A DNA stretch of 64,000 nt, taken from NCBI GenBank assembly GCA_021018995.1, contig CM037587.1:90331251-90395250 (forward strand). Direction: 5' to 3'. The DNA comes from Chloranthus sessilifolius. Its lineage: Eukaryota; Streptophyta; Magnoliopsida; Chloranthales; Chloranthaceae. The translations under genes and the position numbers were made by a program. Of the stretch, positions 11,593 through 24,450 are shown piece by piece (within the stretch, counting starts at the first letter, position 1; every line of letters begins with the position of its first letter). The notes under the pieces are model-generated. The model saw only the letters and a list, made by a program, of their open reading frames with translations. It made no database searches and was not told the origin of the DNA.

Positions 11593-13930
11593 CACCCTTA
11601 AACCTCAACTTTGCCAGTCCTCGAGCAAAGACAATATTAAAAGCATAACCCAAAAGCAAATTATTCTAATAATATACAAACTAATCTAAGAAATTAAAGA
11701 GCCACTTTCGTAGGGAGCACAATTGCATTTAGCTCATGCAATAAGCCTTTAAAACCTTAAGTGATCCCTAGTGGAGGAGTTATGTCTCCTGAGGGTTTTC
11801 AGTGAAGACACCTACAAACTCTTTTACCGTCAGTAAAAGAGTTTTCAAATTTGGTTTTCATATAATATATACATTTAAAAATCAAAACCTATAATCATTT
11901 CAGCATGTAAACTTCTATTTTCAAGTACTGATACCATGACAGTTCCACTATTGTTTATTCCAATTAACCCAATGCTCTGATCCTTAGAGCAATCTTTCAT
12001 CCATGCCTAGAGTGTTGTGTGCATATGCCAATGCTTAAATCGTTCTATCTTTGGATGAATCCAAACAGGGAATCGTCGGATCCCAAGTCTTGACACAATC
12101 CTCACCTTAGATATACACCCTCAACATAGTCACTCCGATGAATGGTCTACATTTTCGCTCACATGTGAGATGGAGTTACAACACAATTTAAAGAATCCCA
12201 CATGATATAAGAAAGATAATGCATCAAAGAAATTAAACAATAATCTCATAGAAGAATGATGTTTGTATCTTACACATGTTATACTATGTACCATAGTTAT
12301 TGCATGATCACTCTCTACAAGGCATTTACCACCCGAGATCGGATCAGAAAAGTCTTTTTTTAAGGTTGTAATGGGGCTCGGGTGAAGGTTAAGAAAGAAG
12401 GGAAACTAGATCCAAATGTTTATGAGAAATCGGAGAAAAGGGTACACATTTTGTTTTCTCATTTTCACTCTCCCTTTTTCTACATTTTTCATAATTTTTA
12501 TTTTTTTTTTCTCTTTCTTCTCAAATTTTCTCCTTCTTTTCTTTCCTTCATCTTCTTTTAGAATACTACCTCATGTTCTTCATTCATTTCTTTTTTCTTT
12601 TCTTTTTTTCTCTCCCCTTTTTCATATGTACTTCTTCAAGTATATTTCTGCCCTATGTTCCCGGTAAACACCACTCTCATGTCTCTCCACTTACTCTCTT
12701 CCCATTTATTCTCATCCCTCGTTCCCAATTTCTCATAAATTGAAGGGTATGGTTTAATTATTCAGAAATAGTATCATGGCTTATGAGGAAACAAATAAAG
12801 GCAAAAAAATTTCAACGAGGCTCTAAAGGGGTGCAAAAAGGTATATGAGTATAAGGTGGGGCATTTTAGGTCCAAGGGAGCCAATAGATAGCCTTTGATC
12901 ATTTCATTTCTCGGTGGTAATGATGTCTATTTGTTTCAAATTCAAATACAATAAGTTCTAATACATATATACAATTAATGCATAGCCAACAAACCAAAGT
13001 AAAACATATGAGATTTAAACAATTTAGCACGAATTTCAAGGATACTCCGAATTTATTTTCATCACTCATCAAGAACGACTGACAAGATTCTAACGCTTAC
13101 TGGGTTTAGTCGATTCTTAGAATCTTAAAATTCCATATTCGAACTAATTCATTGATTTCCAGACCTAAGCATGTCAAATGGTGTAAAAATATTCTAGGTG
13201 TGAAATCCGGACTAATCCTTAAATGTTCACATTGGGGTTAATTATCCTAAGCAACCGCGATTTTATCATGGCATGGGCCCTAGAAAAATTAAAATTACAT
13301 GCATCTATGATTATATTTTAAAAACTATGGCAAAGTAATTTTTGATGGTTTTAAAACAAAGGTTTTGAGGTTGTATAAAATAATGGTCATTTATATGATG
13401 AAAGAGTCGAAAGCATCAACCATTCATTTAGCACAAACAGCTCCAAACCTAAGTGGTGCTATGTCTTCATTGCATAAAAGAATCAACAAAAATTCATCAG
13501 CAATAAGGCAATCCCAAAAAAAAAAAAATCAAATCAGCTCATGCACCAAAAATTAATTCCCGCTTATCGTCCCGCCTGTTTTTGGGCAAATGAAGAGGGA
13601 AGATATGGCTACAAGGTGGCACCCCTGCCATTCGACCGGTCAAAACGGTTTCGACTGGCAGAATGCATCAATTAGAAATTTTGTATTGACAGGTCGAAAT
13701 CAGGGTTCGACCAGTCACTAGTTTGCAATCTTCCCTTCTGGATTAAATTGACCGGTTGAAATCTATTTCGACCAGTCGAATAACTAGTAGAGACTAAATT
13801 ATTCATTTTTTTTATACTTATACTACAAACACCTGCACAAACCCAAAACAAATTGAATCTACTAAAAACAATCTAATTCTAAACAAATATCTTACAATGA
13901 ACTTGGGTTGCCTCCCAAGGAGTGCTACGG
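11593..13930. other. Internal 3' region of element D, non-coding
   Basis: Next to the LTR lies a minus-strand tract reading GAGGTTTAAGGGTG, the position and composition of a polypurine tract, preceded by a TTTGCTCGAGGAC segment often seen there in plant gypsy elements. The rest includes a pyrimidine-rich stretch (12440-12720) and, at 13635-13790, a second cluster of GACCGGTC-like words matching those in the LTR. No pol motif was found in any frame. Confidence 0.7.
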
Positions 13931-13961
13931 ATATGTCGATAGCTCGACAAGGTTCATGTGC

Positions 13962-15447
13962 TCACTGTGGTACTGGCGGGTCAGGGGAAGACAAAGTCTC
14001 CCCAGCCATGACATGACCTTTCGGATTACTTACTAGTTGAGACAGTAACCAGTCCTCGTCCCTTTTGTTCAGAGCTATTGCTAGTTGCCCACGTTGAGTT
14101 TCCAGCTTAGCAATGGATTGTGTGTGGGAATGGAGCAATTGTGTTTGCTGCTGAGACTGCTGTTGCCAACTTTGTGCTGCTTGCAACATAGTCTCTTCAA
14201 AATTATTATTATTCCAGCGAGGTCTGTAATATTGTTGGCCTTGGAATTGTAGGGGTTGTGAATTAAATGCAGGCCTAAAATCCATATTGCTTTTCCAGGC
14301 CAGATTCGGATGATTCCTCCAGTTCGGATTATATGTGTTCTCGAAATTATTTTGTTCCGACCTCTGGAAGGAATTTGCAGCATTCACATGTTCTTGCACC
14401 GCCTCGGGGTATAACGATGTAGCCAGACAATTGGGAGGTGTATGAGTAGGGTTTTGGCATTTACCACAAACCTCACTTACTTGAGCTATTAAGTGCGATT
14501 TCGCACTCAACATGGATCCAAATTTCTTTTCCAAAGCCTCAACCTTGGTAGAAATATTCGTCGTAGGCTTCAATTTGTATATACCTCCTCGCTTAGGAGG
14601 TATGGCTCGTGACACCTAGGGATCAATCTGATTCGATGTGGCTTGTTGCACCGAATTCTCAATTAAGTTCTCAAATAATTCCCAAGCATCATCTAGGGTC
14701 TTTGTGAGAAACATCCCCCCACAAGAAGCATTTATCATTTGATGGTTTGACTCAGTCAACCCTTCGTAGAAGCCTTGTACAATTTGGTAGTTCAAAACCC
14801 CATGAACGGGACACTTGCACAGTAAGTCCGTTCAAGTGCTCCCAACTCTCATGAAAGGATTCATCCGGATCTTGCTTGAATGACGTTATTTTCTTCCAGA
14901 TAGTATTTGTCTTACCAATTTGGAAATATTTGACTAAAAATTTTGTTTGTAGCTATTCTCAGCTGGTAATTGAATCCCTAGGCAAAGAATTCAACCATCT
15001 CTTTGCCTTATCCTTTAATGAGAACGGGAAGAGCCTTATACAAGCAGCCTCTTCCGACAACATGTTTATTTTAAATAAGGTTAAGACTTCTAAAAAGGTT
15101 GTAAGATGGTCATAAGGATCCTCCTTACTAAGCCCATGAAAGCTAGGAAGCATTTGAATTAGATTGGGCTTAATTTCAAAGTTCCCATTACCGATTGTTG
15201 CAAGTAATCTTATACACGAGGGAGTTGTAAGAGTGGATGGTGTATAATATTCCCTCAACATCTTAGCCTCAAGTTGTTCTTCTCCCACCATATTAAATTG
15301 AATTGGGGGCAAGGCGGGGCGGCTAGAACATTCAAAACTTACGACATTTTGAGAAGGTCGAGAGCTAGCGTGAATTCGCCAGCATGCCCTCTCAAACTCA
15401 AGGTCTAGTCGCTCGAAAGAGGGGAATTTTGACCTCAACCTTGACAT
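13962..15447 (-). pseudogene. gag: Gag of element D, broken
   Basis: Retrotransposon gag, which would form the virus-like particle and bind the element RNA. The N-terminal frame (14959-15447) has an FERLDLEFERACWRIHASS segment, the capsid-core motif FHGLSKEDPYDHLTTF and KDKAKRWLNSLPRDS. After a stop and frameshift the middle survives as FHESWEHLNGL. The distal frame (13962-14615) contains a CX2CX4HX4C zinc knuckle, CGKCQNPTHTPPNC, then NTYNPNWRNHPN, a Gln-rich stretch and a Pro-rich end. At least one stop and frameshifts between 14620 and 14960 make it unlikely to give full-length protein. The ATG at 15447 gives the longest frame; the related gag at 60275 starts at the equivalent of an internal Met (MVGEEQ). 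Confidence 0.85.
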
Positions 15448-15649
15448 AAACAGAAGAAAAATAAAAGTAAAATAGTTACCTTACTATTTGGAAACCAAAA
15501 GCATGCACCTTAGCCTCTCGCAGCGTCTCGTGACAAACTTCTGTGTAGTCAAGCCTTTAATCTTCAAACCTATAACACACACACACTACAATTAGTTTAA
15601 TGATACAAAATATAGTAAAATAGAAATCAAATAAGAAATAAAGCTGAAA

Positions 15650-15667
15650 TCCCCGGCAATGGCACCA
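15650..15667 (-). other. Primer binding site of element D (tRNA-Asp type)
   Basis: The minus-strand reading TGGTGCCATTGCCGGGGA is two bases from the canonical tRNA-Asp site and six bases from the LTR end. Confidence 0.88.
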
Positions 15668-15673
15668 AAAACT

Positions 15674-17213
15674 TGATTGTCTTAAAATATGATCTTACAA
15701 GTGCACAAGTCCAAATGTACTAGGGCTAATACAAGGGTGTCGAACCACAGGGATTTATTGTTTATATTTTATTTAATTCTATTTTACAAGGAATCTTGTA
15801 GCATTAGATTTCCTAAATTATTCTAAAATAAATAAAAGAAACCTACATAGTTTTGGGAATAAGGAAGGAGAAGGCGAACTGGAACCCCTCTTGGATTTCA
15901 GATTTATACATAATAAATCCTATTTCTTTTCTATTGTGAATCCCAGGTACCCCCGCTCCTGGCTACAAGCTCAATCACATCATATATGAATTAGATAGAT
16001 CTAATCGCGAGTTAGATAAACCTAATCGTCAAAAAACCATTATATGAACCAATAAAATTACCCTATAAGGCCTAGTCTATCAGTGAATATCTTATCTAGA
16101 CTAACCCCAATCCCTACAAGGCCATTGGAATTAAACTAAATAAGATTGCAGTGTTATCATCGTGTTCTTGTTCTTAGTCGAAACCTCGAACATGCAATCA
16201 TACCAATAATGAAATTCACAGACAGAAAAAGAAAATAAGAATATATTAAAATACTTATCTAGAATTTACAAGAGATCCAGCCTGAAGCTTTAAGCACGCA
16301 TCGACTCAGAGACCATCATCGCTGATGCAGGTTATGATCGATGATTACATCCAATCTCACTCCATCCCAGAACTATTCCTAACCCTAAACTACGAAAACT
16401 CACGTCAGAGCCCTCTAGAAAAGTTTCGGTGTGTGAATCCCCTAAAACCTAATCCTAGGGTCCTTATTTATAGATTTGCAAGGCCCTTGAACAAATATAC
16501 ACGACAAGTAATCTCTAGATCCTAAAAATCTTCCAAGGAAGATAAATCTGAAAGGAATACACGCCGATTTGGAGTTATCCAGCTTGTTGAAGAGATTCTC
16601 GGAGAGGATCCCGGTGTTTAAAAATATCTACAGCTATATGCAAACCTTGATTTTTGCTCAGAAATGTTGTTTGGACCGGTCGGGATTGGAGAACCGACCA
16701 AACGACTTCAATTTCCTTCTCTGGGTAGAAGATGACTCGCGAAGCTTCATCATTCTTTTATTTTCCTGATCAGTCGAATCAGGCTGGACCGGTCAAGTAA
16801 TTCCTCTGAGATTCATTCATTCTGGTTGCTCTTTTCTCGACTGGTCAGCTGCATCCTGGCCTGCCTCTTCTTGTATTTCTGAAGCTTCCAACGTTCTGAC
16901 CGGTCGAGTTTGATGCATCGACCGGTCCATTTTCACTCTATTCTCTTCCTCTGCTATGCTAACCTGATTGGTCGAATTTGTAGTTTCAACCGGTTCATTT
17001 GAACACTGAGACACTCCTTTCAACTGCATCTCCTTGGATTCTTACCAATTGCTTTGGTTTCTTCCTAACTTTGATCTTTTAACCCTTTTAGCATTTAAGC
17101 TGCTTTTACACCTGTTGAAACACAACATGAACTAAAAGCACACCTTAGTGATTAAGTGAGGGTTATCTAAGCCGTGATTCGGGGATAAATTATACAACCT
17201 TTGAGTCTGATCA
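15674..17213 (-). repeat. 5' LTR of element D
   Basis: 1,540 bp, partner of 10046-11592. The GACCGGTC word cluster is repeated here at about 16675-17000. The short frames at 16325-17320 on either strand are not conserved between the two LTRs and are not genes. Confidence 0.92.
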
Positions 17214-17218
17214 ACATG

Positions 17219-18050
17219 CAAAAGAGTAATGAAGTACGAAGTTGAAATAAAAATATATGAATATGAATATGGATATGAAGGGAGATGAGTGGTGCTCATC
17301 ACGCCAGCTCGCATCGGCACCGCCGACGAATAGCAAGGTCGGGTGTTAGGGGCATGAGAGCCTCTATGGGGGTATGGGTGTCACACAAAGTACATCCAGC
17401 TTACTACGGAACCCTTCTATTGGAAAGCGTGGTATAGTGAAGCTTATCGCACCATGGCTCACTCTAGATTTTAGTTGTATAAAAATGATATAATAAGAAA
17501 GTGTAAGTAAGATAAGATAAGATACAGATACGATACGATATATTGTGAAGGTCAGTTGAATATGAAATTATGTTCTTCATGTGTCATACCTTACTAGTCA
17601 CCTAAAGGGTACAACGTCTGCAGTCAAGACGGGTCTTAAGGATAATAAGATAGAACAGTGCCCCGAACATAAGGGGACATTGATTTTTACGCGCGCAACC
17701 CCATCGGGCTGGATGGTGGTTTATGATACAATATGAAAGTTAGGTGATTATCTACATATGGATCTCTCGTGGTAAGCTGAGAAGCAGCCCTGGCATAGGT
17801 CGTTTACGTAAGATGAGTACAATACGAAACTGCCTATTTTTAATACTCGTAAGTTCAACTTTGATGGTTGTTACCTGGTTAATCCAGGTCCAATGGGAGG
17901 TGGTGAGATTGTTCCTCAATGGATTTCTAGGCATTCGAGACCTCCATGGATGTTCTCCTATCTTTTGTTATGGTTAGGAGATCTGTCAATTAGGGAGCTT
18001 ATTCTCGTGTTAAACTTGGAGCTTTAGCTTATCCGGCCGGGATCGACTTG
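17219..18050. other. Unassigned repetitive stretch between element D and the MULE
   Basis: Mixed composition without a supported gene. It would have been contiguous with sequence left of 10045 before element D inserted. It may be part of an older LTR, but no ends were found. Confidence 0.45.
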
Positions 18051-18054
18051 AAAG

Positions 18055-18225
18055 TATTTCTAAACAATCGATGGGTTGTTCAATCAACGGTTTATTCTCT
18101 CTATAAACAATCGTCATCGACGATTTATTCAATCAACTATGATTGTTAATACAGTCGACGACAACTGTTTATACAATCGTTAACGATTGTTTATACAATC
18201 GACGATGACTGCCTAGACAGTCGAT
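18055..18225. repeat. Left subterminal palindrome cluster of the MULE
   Basis: Repeated AACAATCG, CGATTGTT and ACAGTCGA/CGACTGT words with irregular spacing, including the perfect 18-base palindrome at 18173-18190. Words of the same type occur at the opposite side (21890-21965), suggesting transposase-binding subterminal repeats, though that role is inferred. Confidence 0.75.
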
Positions 18226-19129
18226 CATTTATCGCTATACTATTATGCTTGCATACCTAAGACTGTTGCAAGTTATGAGGAAATGTACTTTTTAGCATTG
18301 TTAATAATATTGCATTCAAAATTTATAAAAATTCATAGTAATTACTAATCGAAATTTGTACATTCCAAGTTTATGACAAATGTACATTCGAAATTGGTAA
18401 TTGATTATATATATTACATTCCAAATTTGTGGCCAAACTTTGCTTCGTAACGTTTCTTATACGATCGAGTCGGCTTCTTGTATTGTTTCTAGATGGGCTC
18501 TATCTCCATCCACCACACGTGAATTGTAATCCTATCATTCATCGGTAGATGACTTATGTCAAATCTATACCAAGGTGCCCTAATTCCAAAGGATGATTCT
18601 GTATCGACGGTTCCTTCTTCACTCTTGAAATTTAAAAGAGTTACAAAAATAATAATTATATATAGAAATTTTCATATAATAAAAGTGGTACCTATTACTA
18701 GTAGTGAAATTAGTCTGACAGTTTCTACCGTCCACAACCTCGAAAGTTTTAGGGCGTAAACAAAGTCTTCGCCCCGCCGGAGGTACAAGCCCACAATTAT
18801 CATTTGGGTTACACTTCGGAACGCGATGTACCTTCACAATGAAGAATACAAACCAATCCCTGTCAGTATGGAAGATGCCAAAAAATCTCATTTATTAATA
18901 GAAAATGCTAGTTGCCAAAAAAGCACATTTATTAATATAAAATGCAAGTTACAAATCTCTTAATTGATGTAGTACATCTCTCATATGAGAGCACTAACGA
19001 TCTCTTAGAGGATCGCTAGCGATCTCTTAATAGAGCAATATTGATCGTCATTACTCGGATTAGAGAGTAATTTCCTATATAAAAGAGGCATGTACTCTAT
19101 CAACTCATAGTTACCACTGACGTTCAATT

Positions 19130-21860
19130 CCAGTAATTATAACCATACTCACTACACCTGTTACACTGTAGGGCCCTAACTTTACCCTTAAACCGTATCC
19201 TTCTCTTCCTCGAACGTCCGACTTGCTTTCGAAAATTATAAGGCGGTCTCACTTTCATATTTTCTGACAATTGGTCAGCTTAGATTTTCCATTATCTTTT
19301 ATTAAGAGTGGGATTGTTCGCCGTATAATTGTTTAAAGTAAGCGGTGAAAAATCACTTCTCATAAAAGTTATGATAATCGTAACTTCTCCGATTGATGGC
19401 CGTAACAGCAAGCTATTAAGGCAAATCATGAATATGCCAATCGCGGCAAGTACATTTCTTTTGTTCCCAGTCGACGTGATGAATGAAATTCTCATAAAAG
19501 ACTTGGAATTGATCATGTGTCCGTATGGTTAAGCTCTCTTTCTATCAACCCATTGGAGCACCTTCTTCATGTGCTCATTTGCTTTCAGGTAGAGGAAGGT
19601 GCTCCAATTCTCAAATATTTGTCAGAGATTTTAGAAATAATTGGTGACTTTGTCTCTGATAGTTCTGACTAAGTCGATAATTGGTCTCTCCCGAGCTAGC
19701 TTCGGTATACTGTTCAAGCTTTCAACATTATTCGTAGTGAGAGAATCGTATTACCTTCCTTTGATATGTGCGAGTGTCCAATGCTTCAAGTTTATTTTTA
19801 AAATATATTCTATGACCTGAGGATTTGCAGCATCTTCCTTTATTTTATTTATAAAATGATCAAATCTCTCTACTGAATATGCACACGCAGTGCACCACCG
19901 TAGATCCAACACGCTGTTCCTGGGATACTTGTATGTCATATTTTATGTCATATGTCGCATGTAGTAGCTGTGATATGCGTTAGAAAATATTTATTTCACC
20001 GCCTTTATTAAACCCTTCGACCTGTCAGTAATAATAACGAAATCTTTATTAAACTGACCGATCATGAACGCACTTAGCCGTTTAAGAAACCGCATCTACG
20101 TATCCTCTTCTTCTAACTCGATGATGGTAAATGCTAACAGTAATATATAGTCATTACCGTCTTGCGCTGAGGAGATAAGTAAGATTCCTTCGAAACATCC
20201 TCTTAGCTATCTACAAGCAATATGCGACGAAGTGCGGTAGCTTCCGATGCACTAGCCAAAACTCCAAAAAAAAAATTGAAACTTACCGCCAAATGTAAGT
20301 TTAACATCTACCCTCTCCATCTCCTTCACATAGGCCAGTAGATCCATAAATTGCCCTTACCAATTACCTCTAATATCGTTTAAGGCGAGTTCTTTTCTCC
20401 TCTAAGCCTTAAAATATTTGATTTGCACATTATAAGTTTTTACAATATCAAACATTATCGACGCAGGTGTGTAGTCGAATCCTTCTATAAGTTTCTCTCA
20501 TACATAATTGGCTACGAAGGAGATTATTGCATTATGGTGACCGTGCGCTTCGATCTTAGCGACCCCGCATGTGTGAGTACTATTGAATGTCTTAATTTTA
20601 AAAGAGTCCAACCCAGTCAATTTAGATGTATGTATTCACCACGAACAACCTAGTTTGTAGCTTCCAGTTGTCATTAGATAACTAGCGTTTTCAAGGGCTG
20701 GATTTGAAATTTTTTTCTCTACCGCATATTCTTTCAATGCTCTTTGAAATATTTTTTTTTCTTTTATGATCTCTCCAACTATGAACGTCCAATTTCGGTA
20801 TTTGGTTTTTACCTCTTCATCGAAAGAGTCACCTGATGTCTTTGATCCTTCATAATCAATGTCTACTAGGAAATTGTCAATGTCTCTCACGAAAATTCTC
20901 GGATCTTCTTTTATAAACCCATCCGGTTCGCTATCATAATCTTGGACATTCTCTTCTAAGTTATCTTCATTAGTGGGTTGAGGATGACTACGCCCTTCAC
21001 TAGTGGTGTTCTCAGGTGATTGACTAGATCCTTCACCACAGGGGTTCTCACATGATTGACTAAGTCCTTCACCAAAGGAGTTCAGACATGATTGACTAAG
21101 CCCTTCACTGAAGGGGTGCTCATGTGTATGGACATGGGGTTCAACTCCTCCAATAATCTCCATTGATGGAATGGTAAAGCATAATTTATGAGTCAATCCA
21201 GTTCTGAATCCACTGGGGAAGATATCACAGAAATCGTCTTCATCCCCCACCCTTTTTTACGTATAGTCTAAATCTTGACGACATTATTATGACCCATGCA
21301 TATATTGCAGTGAGTCATCATATGATTCATCTATAGCATCGTTTAAATCAATAGTTATTTTTCTGACCGCTGTAATATTTTCGTCATCGCCTAAACAGAC
21401 TATATCGTATATAGGTCCATCCTCCTCAAACTTGCATGGTTGAAAGGAATGGTTATTCACAAAATCAGTCATAGCAAGAGGTACTTATTCAGTTTCGACC
21501 CGGAAGGATGAGAATTCTCTAATGATGAATACTTTTATGACGTTCACCCCGACTTTATAAAACGTAAATAGGGAGGCCAAATCATCCGAGTCTAAAATGT
21601 CAGCAAGCACAGGGATATTCACTATCTTCATAGAGAACTTTACGGAAACTATTTCATCTGCCCTCGCAAAACTGACAGAGTGCATTCGCTTTATGAATTG
21701 TTCATACGAAATATCAGTCAAAATGGAAAGAAGCCTCCATTGGCCACCTTCATACAAGTCATCTTCGCTTACAAGAAAATCATCATAGTGACAGAGAAGA
21801 GGAATATCAATCTCCTGTTTGAGAATGTGAAGGAAGGGGTCATAAGACAAATGGCACAAA
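19130..21860 (-). pseudogene. MULE transposase remnant
   Basis: Transposase of the MuDR/Mutator type, read from about 21860 leftward. The N-terminal frame (21485-21859) has GGQWRLL and an IVNIPVLADILDSDDL segment typical of the MULE N-terminus. The next frame (20636-21250) has an acidic, Ser/Glu/Gly-repeat linker followed by FIVGEIIKEKKIFQRALKEY, the pre-catalytic DNA-binding part. The catalytic core survives in one frame at about 19930-20190 with SSAQDGNDYILLLAF, VIITDRSKGLIKAV and FSNAYHSYYMRHM. A WTLAHIKGR segment (19751-19939 frame) and TTNNVESLNS follow. A TAG replaces the Trp codon after EEEDT, and many stops and frameshifts separate the pieces. No function is expected. Confidence 0.82.
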
Positions 21861-21889
21861 GGGGAAATGAAGTTTGCCTAGACAACAGA

Positions 21890-21965
21890 TGTCGACTGTA
21901 TAAACAGTCAATGCCGACTGTATATACAGTCTGCATCGACCATTGTAACAATCATTATAGATTGC
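21890..21965. repeat. Right subterminal palindrome cluster of the MULE
   Basis: Two near-copies of a GACTGTATAnACAGTC palindrome (21894-21909 and 21916-21931) with ACAGATGTCGAC and GCATCGAC spacers, just upstream of the transposase N-terminus. Open frames through this tract on either strand are repeat by-products. Confidence 0.75.
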
Positions 21966-22319
21966 TCTGTCTAGGAATGCGTGAACGTTTCTTTTAAAAA
22001 AATTACCAATAAAATATGGTTGTTTTTTATACTGCACCGGTACGAAACCCTAAGAAACTGAATAATCTTAGCATACCTCTAGTCACAATGGCAAACTGCA
22101 AGTCTTCTTTTCCCAATGGCAAACTGTAGGGTGTTTTCTACTTCCAAAGTCTCTTCTTCTTCTCCCAAGCTTGTGTTTTCTACTTCTAAGGTACAGATCG
22201 GACTATAGAAGAAGACGTCGCCACCTTCGCAACTTCTAACTTTTTACTAACTGTAGCATATTAAAATGAGGAAGAAGGGGATATTTTATTGGGTTAAAGA
22301 AAGTCATAGAAGAGGTATC

Positions 22320-22443
22320 TTCGACTTTTTACTCTCCTTAGGGTCGGCTTAGCTTGGAGCTAATCATTTTGGTCAAAAGTGAAAATATAGGGTCTTTGAC
22401 GAAAAAAGTGTATCTAATAGGGTCGATCAGATAAATTTATTTT
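22320..22443. repeat. Right terminal inverted repeat of the MULE
   Basis: Contains GGAGCTAATCATTTT, ATATAGGGTCTTTGACG and AGGGTCGATC in the same order and spacing as 34115-34224, the right end of the short MULE derivative. The outermost bases (AAATTTATTTT) correspond to AAAATTTTCC there. A 9-bp target duplication could not be tested because the left end is unknown. Confidence 0.72.
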
Positions 22444-23483
22444 AAAAATGAATTACCCACTCATAAAAAAGGGAAATAGATAAATAAATAAAGCATTAAC
22501 GGTTGAAGATGCGAGAGTTGTGCGCAAGCCAAAGTACACAAAAGACTCCACAAATGGAAGGGTACCGCATAGTTTGGTTAGGCTTATTGAAAGGGGCCAA
22601 GAATGATATTGCGATGCAAAGAGATAGCTACAAACTTTCGATTGACACCATGACACAACAAAAAAGGGCCAACATGTTTTCCCAAATTATAATCACACCA
22701 ACTTAAGATGCAGTGGGTGATGATCAATCAATGCACATTCTTGTAGGCACGCTCAGGGCTCCGTATACCTCTGTTTGCAAGAAGGTCCCTGATTTTCAAT
22801 CGATCTCATGTGATCCACCAACAGAAAAGGGCAATAAGCTTGACGGTACATGAAAGTTTCGGAAGCAATAAGGTATCTAAAAGATTATAAAGTTACAAAG
22901 AGCTTAGTGTTGATCGAGTACAGAAATAGGAGTTTCAAAATTGACCCCAAATAAATGAGATAAAATTGTGACGATGATGATAATGATGCAAAGATGCAAA
23001 GAATTTCTAGAGGAGAGTGAAGCGCGGGAGCATAGTTAAGTAAAGCAATATGGGGACTGCAAATGCAACCCTTCCCGAATCCCAAATATAAATAAATAAT
23101 TTCTTCTATTTCATCATTATTATTAATAAAAGAAGAATTAGTCTAAAACGAGTGTACACCAATGACAGGTGGACAGGGCAGCCCACACTTCTTTTGCCTG
23201 TGTGTCATACATGGACTTTCATGTATGGAAAGTCCGTGCACACCACGTAGTGATACGTGGATTGCTTTAATGCACCTTCTGGGTCCCACCCATTGTAGAC
23301 TTAATAAAAAGTCCCAAATGTACAGATAAAATTTCTTCTACTTTTTCATTTTTCTTATTTTATCAGTGTTATTAATAAAAAAGTGTTATTAATAAAAAAA
23401 TGTATGATAAAATAACTAATTAATATTTGTCGACCATCTGAAGCGCCACTAGAAGAAAAATTTGTCTAGGCCCCTGTTCCAGG

Positions 23484-23526
<43 letters not shown>

Positions 23527-24194
23527 AAATGAGAAATTGATGTCCAATTCATACACGTCAGCATTACACATCACTTATTCGGATGCTGTGTCTTCGTATG
23601 GCAGAAAATAGTGCATCTAGATCGAATACTATTCGAAAGTAAATGCAGTCTGATTGAAACATTAAGTACAAGAAACAGCTTTGATCAGATGGTTAAAATC
23701 ATCCAATCAACATAAAATTTTGGGTTGACTCACATCTATAAGGTGCAATCAGCACCAGAGTTGGTTATCGGACAAAACACCTGATAAAAATCTCCTAAAG
23801 TTTGAAAAGTTTGAGATGGAATAAGACAGAAATCGGTCGTCAGCGAGTTACCACAAGAGACAAAACTTCATCCCTCAAAACGTGGTCTTAGTGCTTTGTG
23901 CTTTTGTGGCTCAACCGAGCTTTTATTAGGTGCTATATATTGAAATTTCAACAGTCCAAAACCCACTTCAGTGATAAGAATTTACCCATCCGATAGAATA
24001 TCGGCGGCACGAGTGTGTAGTATATATGATAAACACACCATCACCAATTTTAATGCTTGCGCTATACCTCCTAATCCAACTCCAATGAAGCGACATAGGG
24101 GTTCTATTGGCTCGGTCTTGAGGGCCATCATTTCATTGAAGACAAAAACTGCCATTCTACCTTTTTATAACGACTGTTACCAGCAAAGATAAAA
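22444..24194. other. Intergenic stretch without supported genes
   Basis: AT-rich DNA with a (TA)n run at 23486-23523. Short frames on both strands (for example 22503-22706 and 22885-23085) show no recognisable domain. Confidence 0.55.
23486..23523. repeat. (TA)n microsatellite
   Basis: Uninterrupted TA dinucleotide run of about 38 bases. Confidence 0.97.
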
Positions 24195-24375
24195 AATTCG
24201 GGTATCATTTCAGTTTCGGAGGGGACACCGAAACTGAAATTTTGATCCAAAATTTCAGCCGATAATTTCAATCTCATACAAAATCTAACCGAAATTTCGG
24301 TTCCAAATTATTATTTCGGTGGGAACTTAAATCAATAATTTCAACTGAAATTTCAATCATTTCGGCCGAAATTTT
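24195..24375. repeat. CGAAATTTCG palindromic-word tract, left part
   Basis: Many copies of CGAAATTTCG, TGAAATTTCA and close variants at irregular spacing; the 16-base palindrome AACCGAAATTTCGGTT is at 24287-24302. The same words resume at 31790-32540, beyond the SINE and copia insertions, so the two blocks were probably one tract. Confidence 0.85.
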
Positions 24376-24450
24376 GATCCTTGAGTGCCGCTTCCTCTGT
24401 ATCTGAAAATTGCAAGGGTAAAATTATAATTTAAGTCCTTTTGCATAGAA

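Larger units (their letters stand above)
10046..17213 (-). mobile_element. Complete gypsy-type LTR element D with gag but no pol
   Basis: A 7,168-bp minus-strand element. Its LTRs at 10046-11592 and 15674-17213 begin TGAT and end ATCA. The flanks ATATG (10041-10045) and ACATG (17214-17218) match at four of five positions and are a plausible target duplication. A tRNA-Asp primer site and a purine-rich tract are in the right places. The internal 4.1 kb carries gag at 13962-15447. The remaining 11593-13960, where protease, reverse transcriptase and integrase should lie, contains no recognisable pol. The element therefore looks non-autonomous and would depend on a relative for reverse transcription and integration. 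Confidence 0.9.
18050..22443 (-). mobile_element. Mutator-like (MULE) transposon, decayed
   Basis: A MULE-type transposase remnant lies on the minus strand at about 19130-21860. Clusters of short palindromes flank it on both sides: 18055-18225 with ACAATCGTTAACGATTGT at 18173-18190, and 21890-21965 with GACTGTATATACAGTC at 21916-21931. The right end (about 22320-22443) matches, in the same orientation, the right terminal inverted repeat of the short element at 32714-34224. I could not locate the left terminus, so the start coordinate is approximate. Confidence 0.75.

Noticed and set aside
17990-18040. Left terminal inverted repeat of the MULE (CTTGGAGCTTTAGC segment)
   Set aside because: The resemblance to the terminal repeat is in the wrong orientation and covers fewer than 15 bases; the left end was left undefined.
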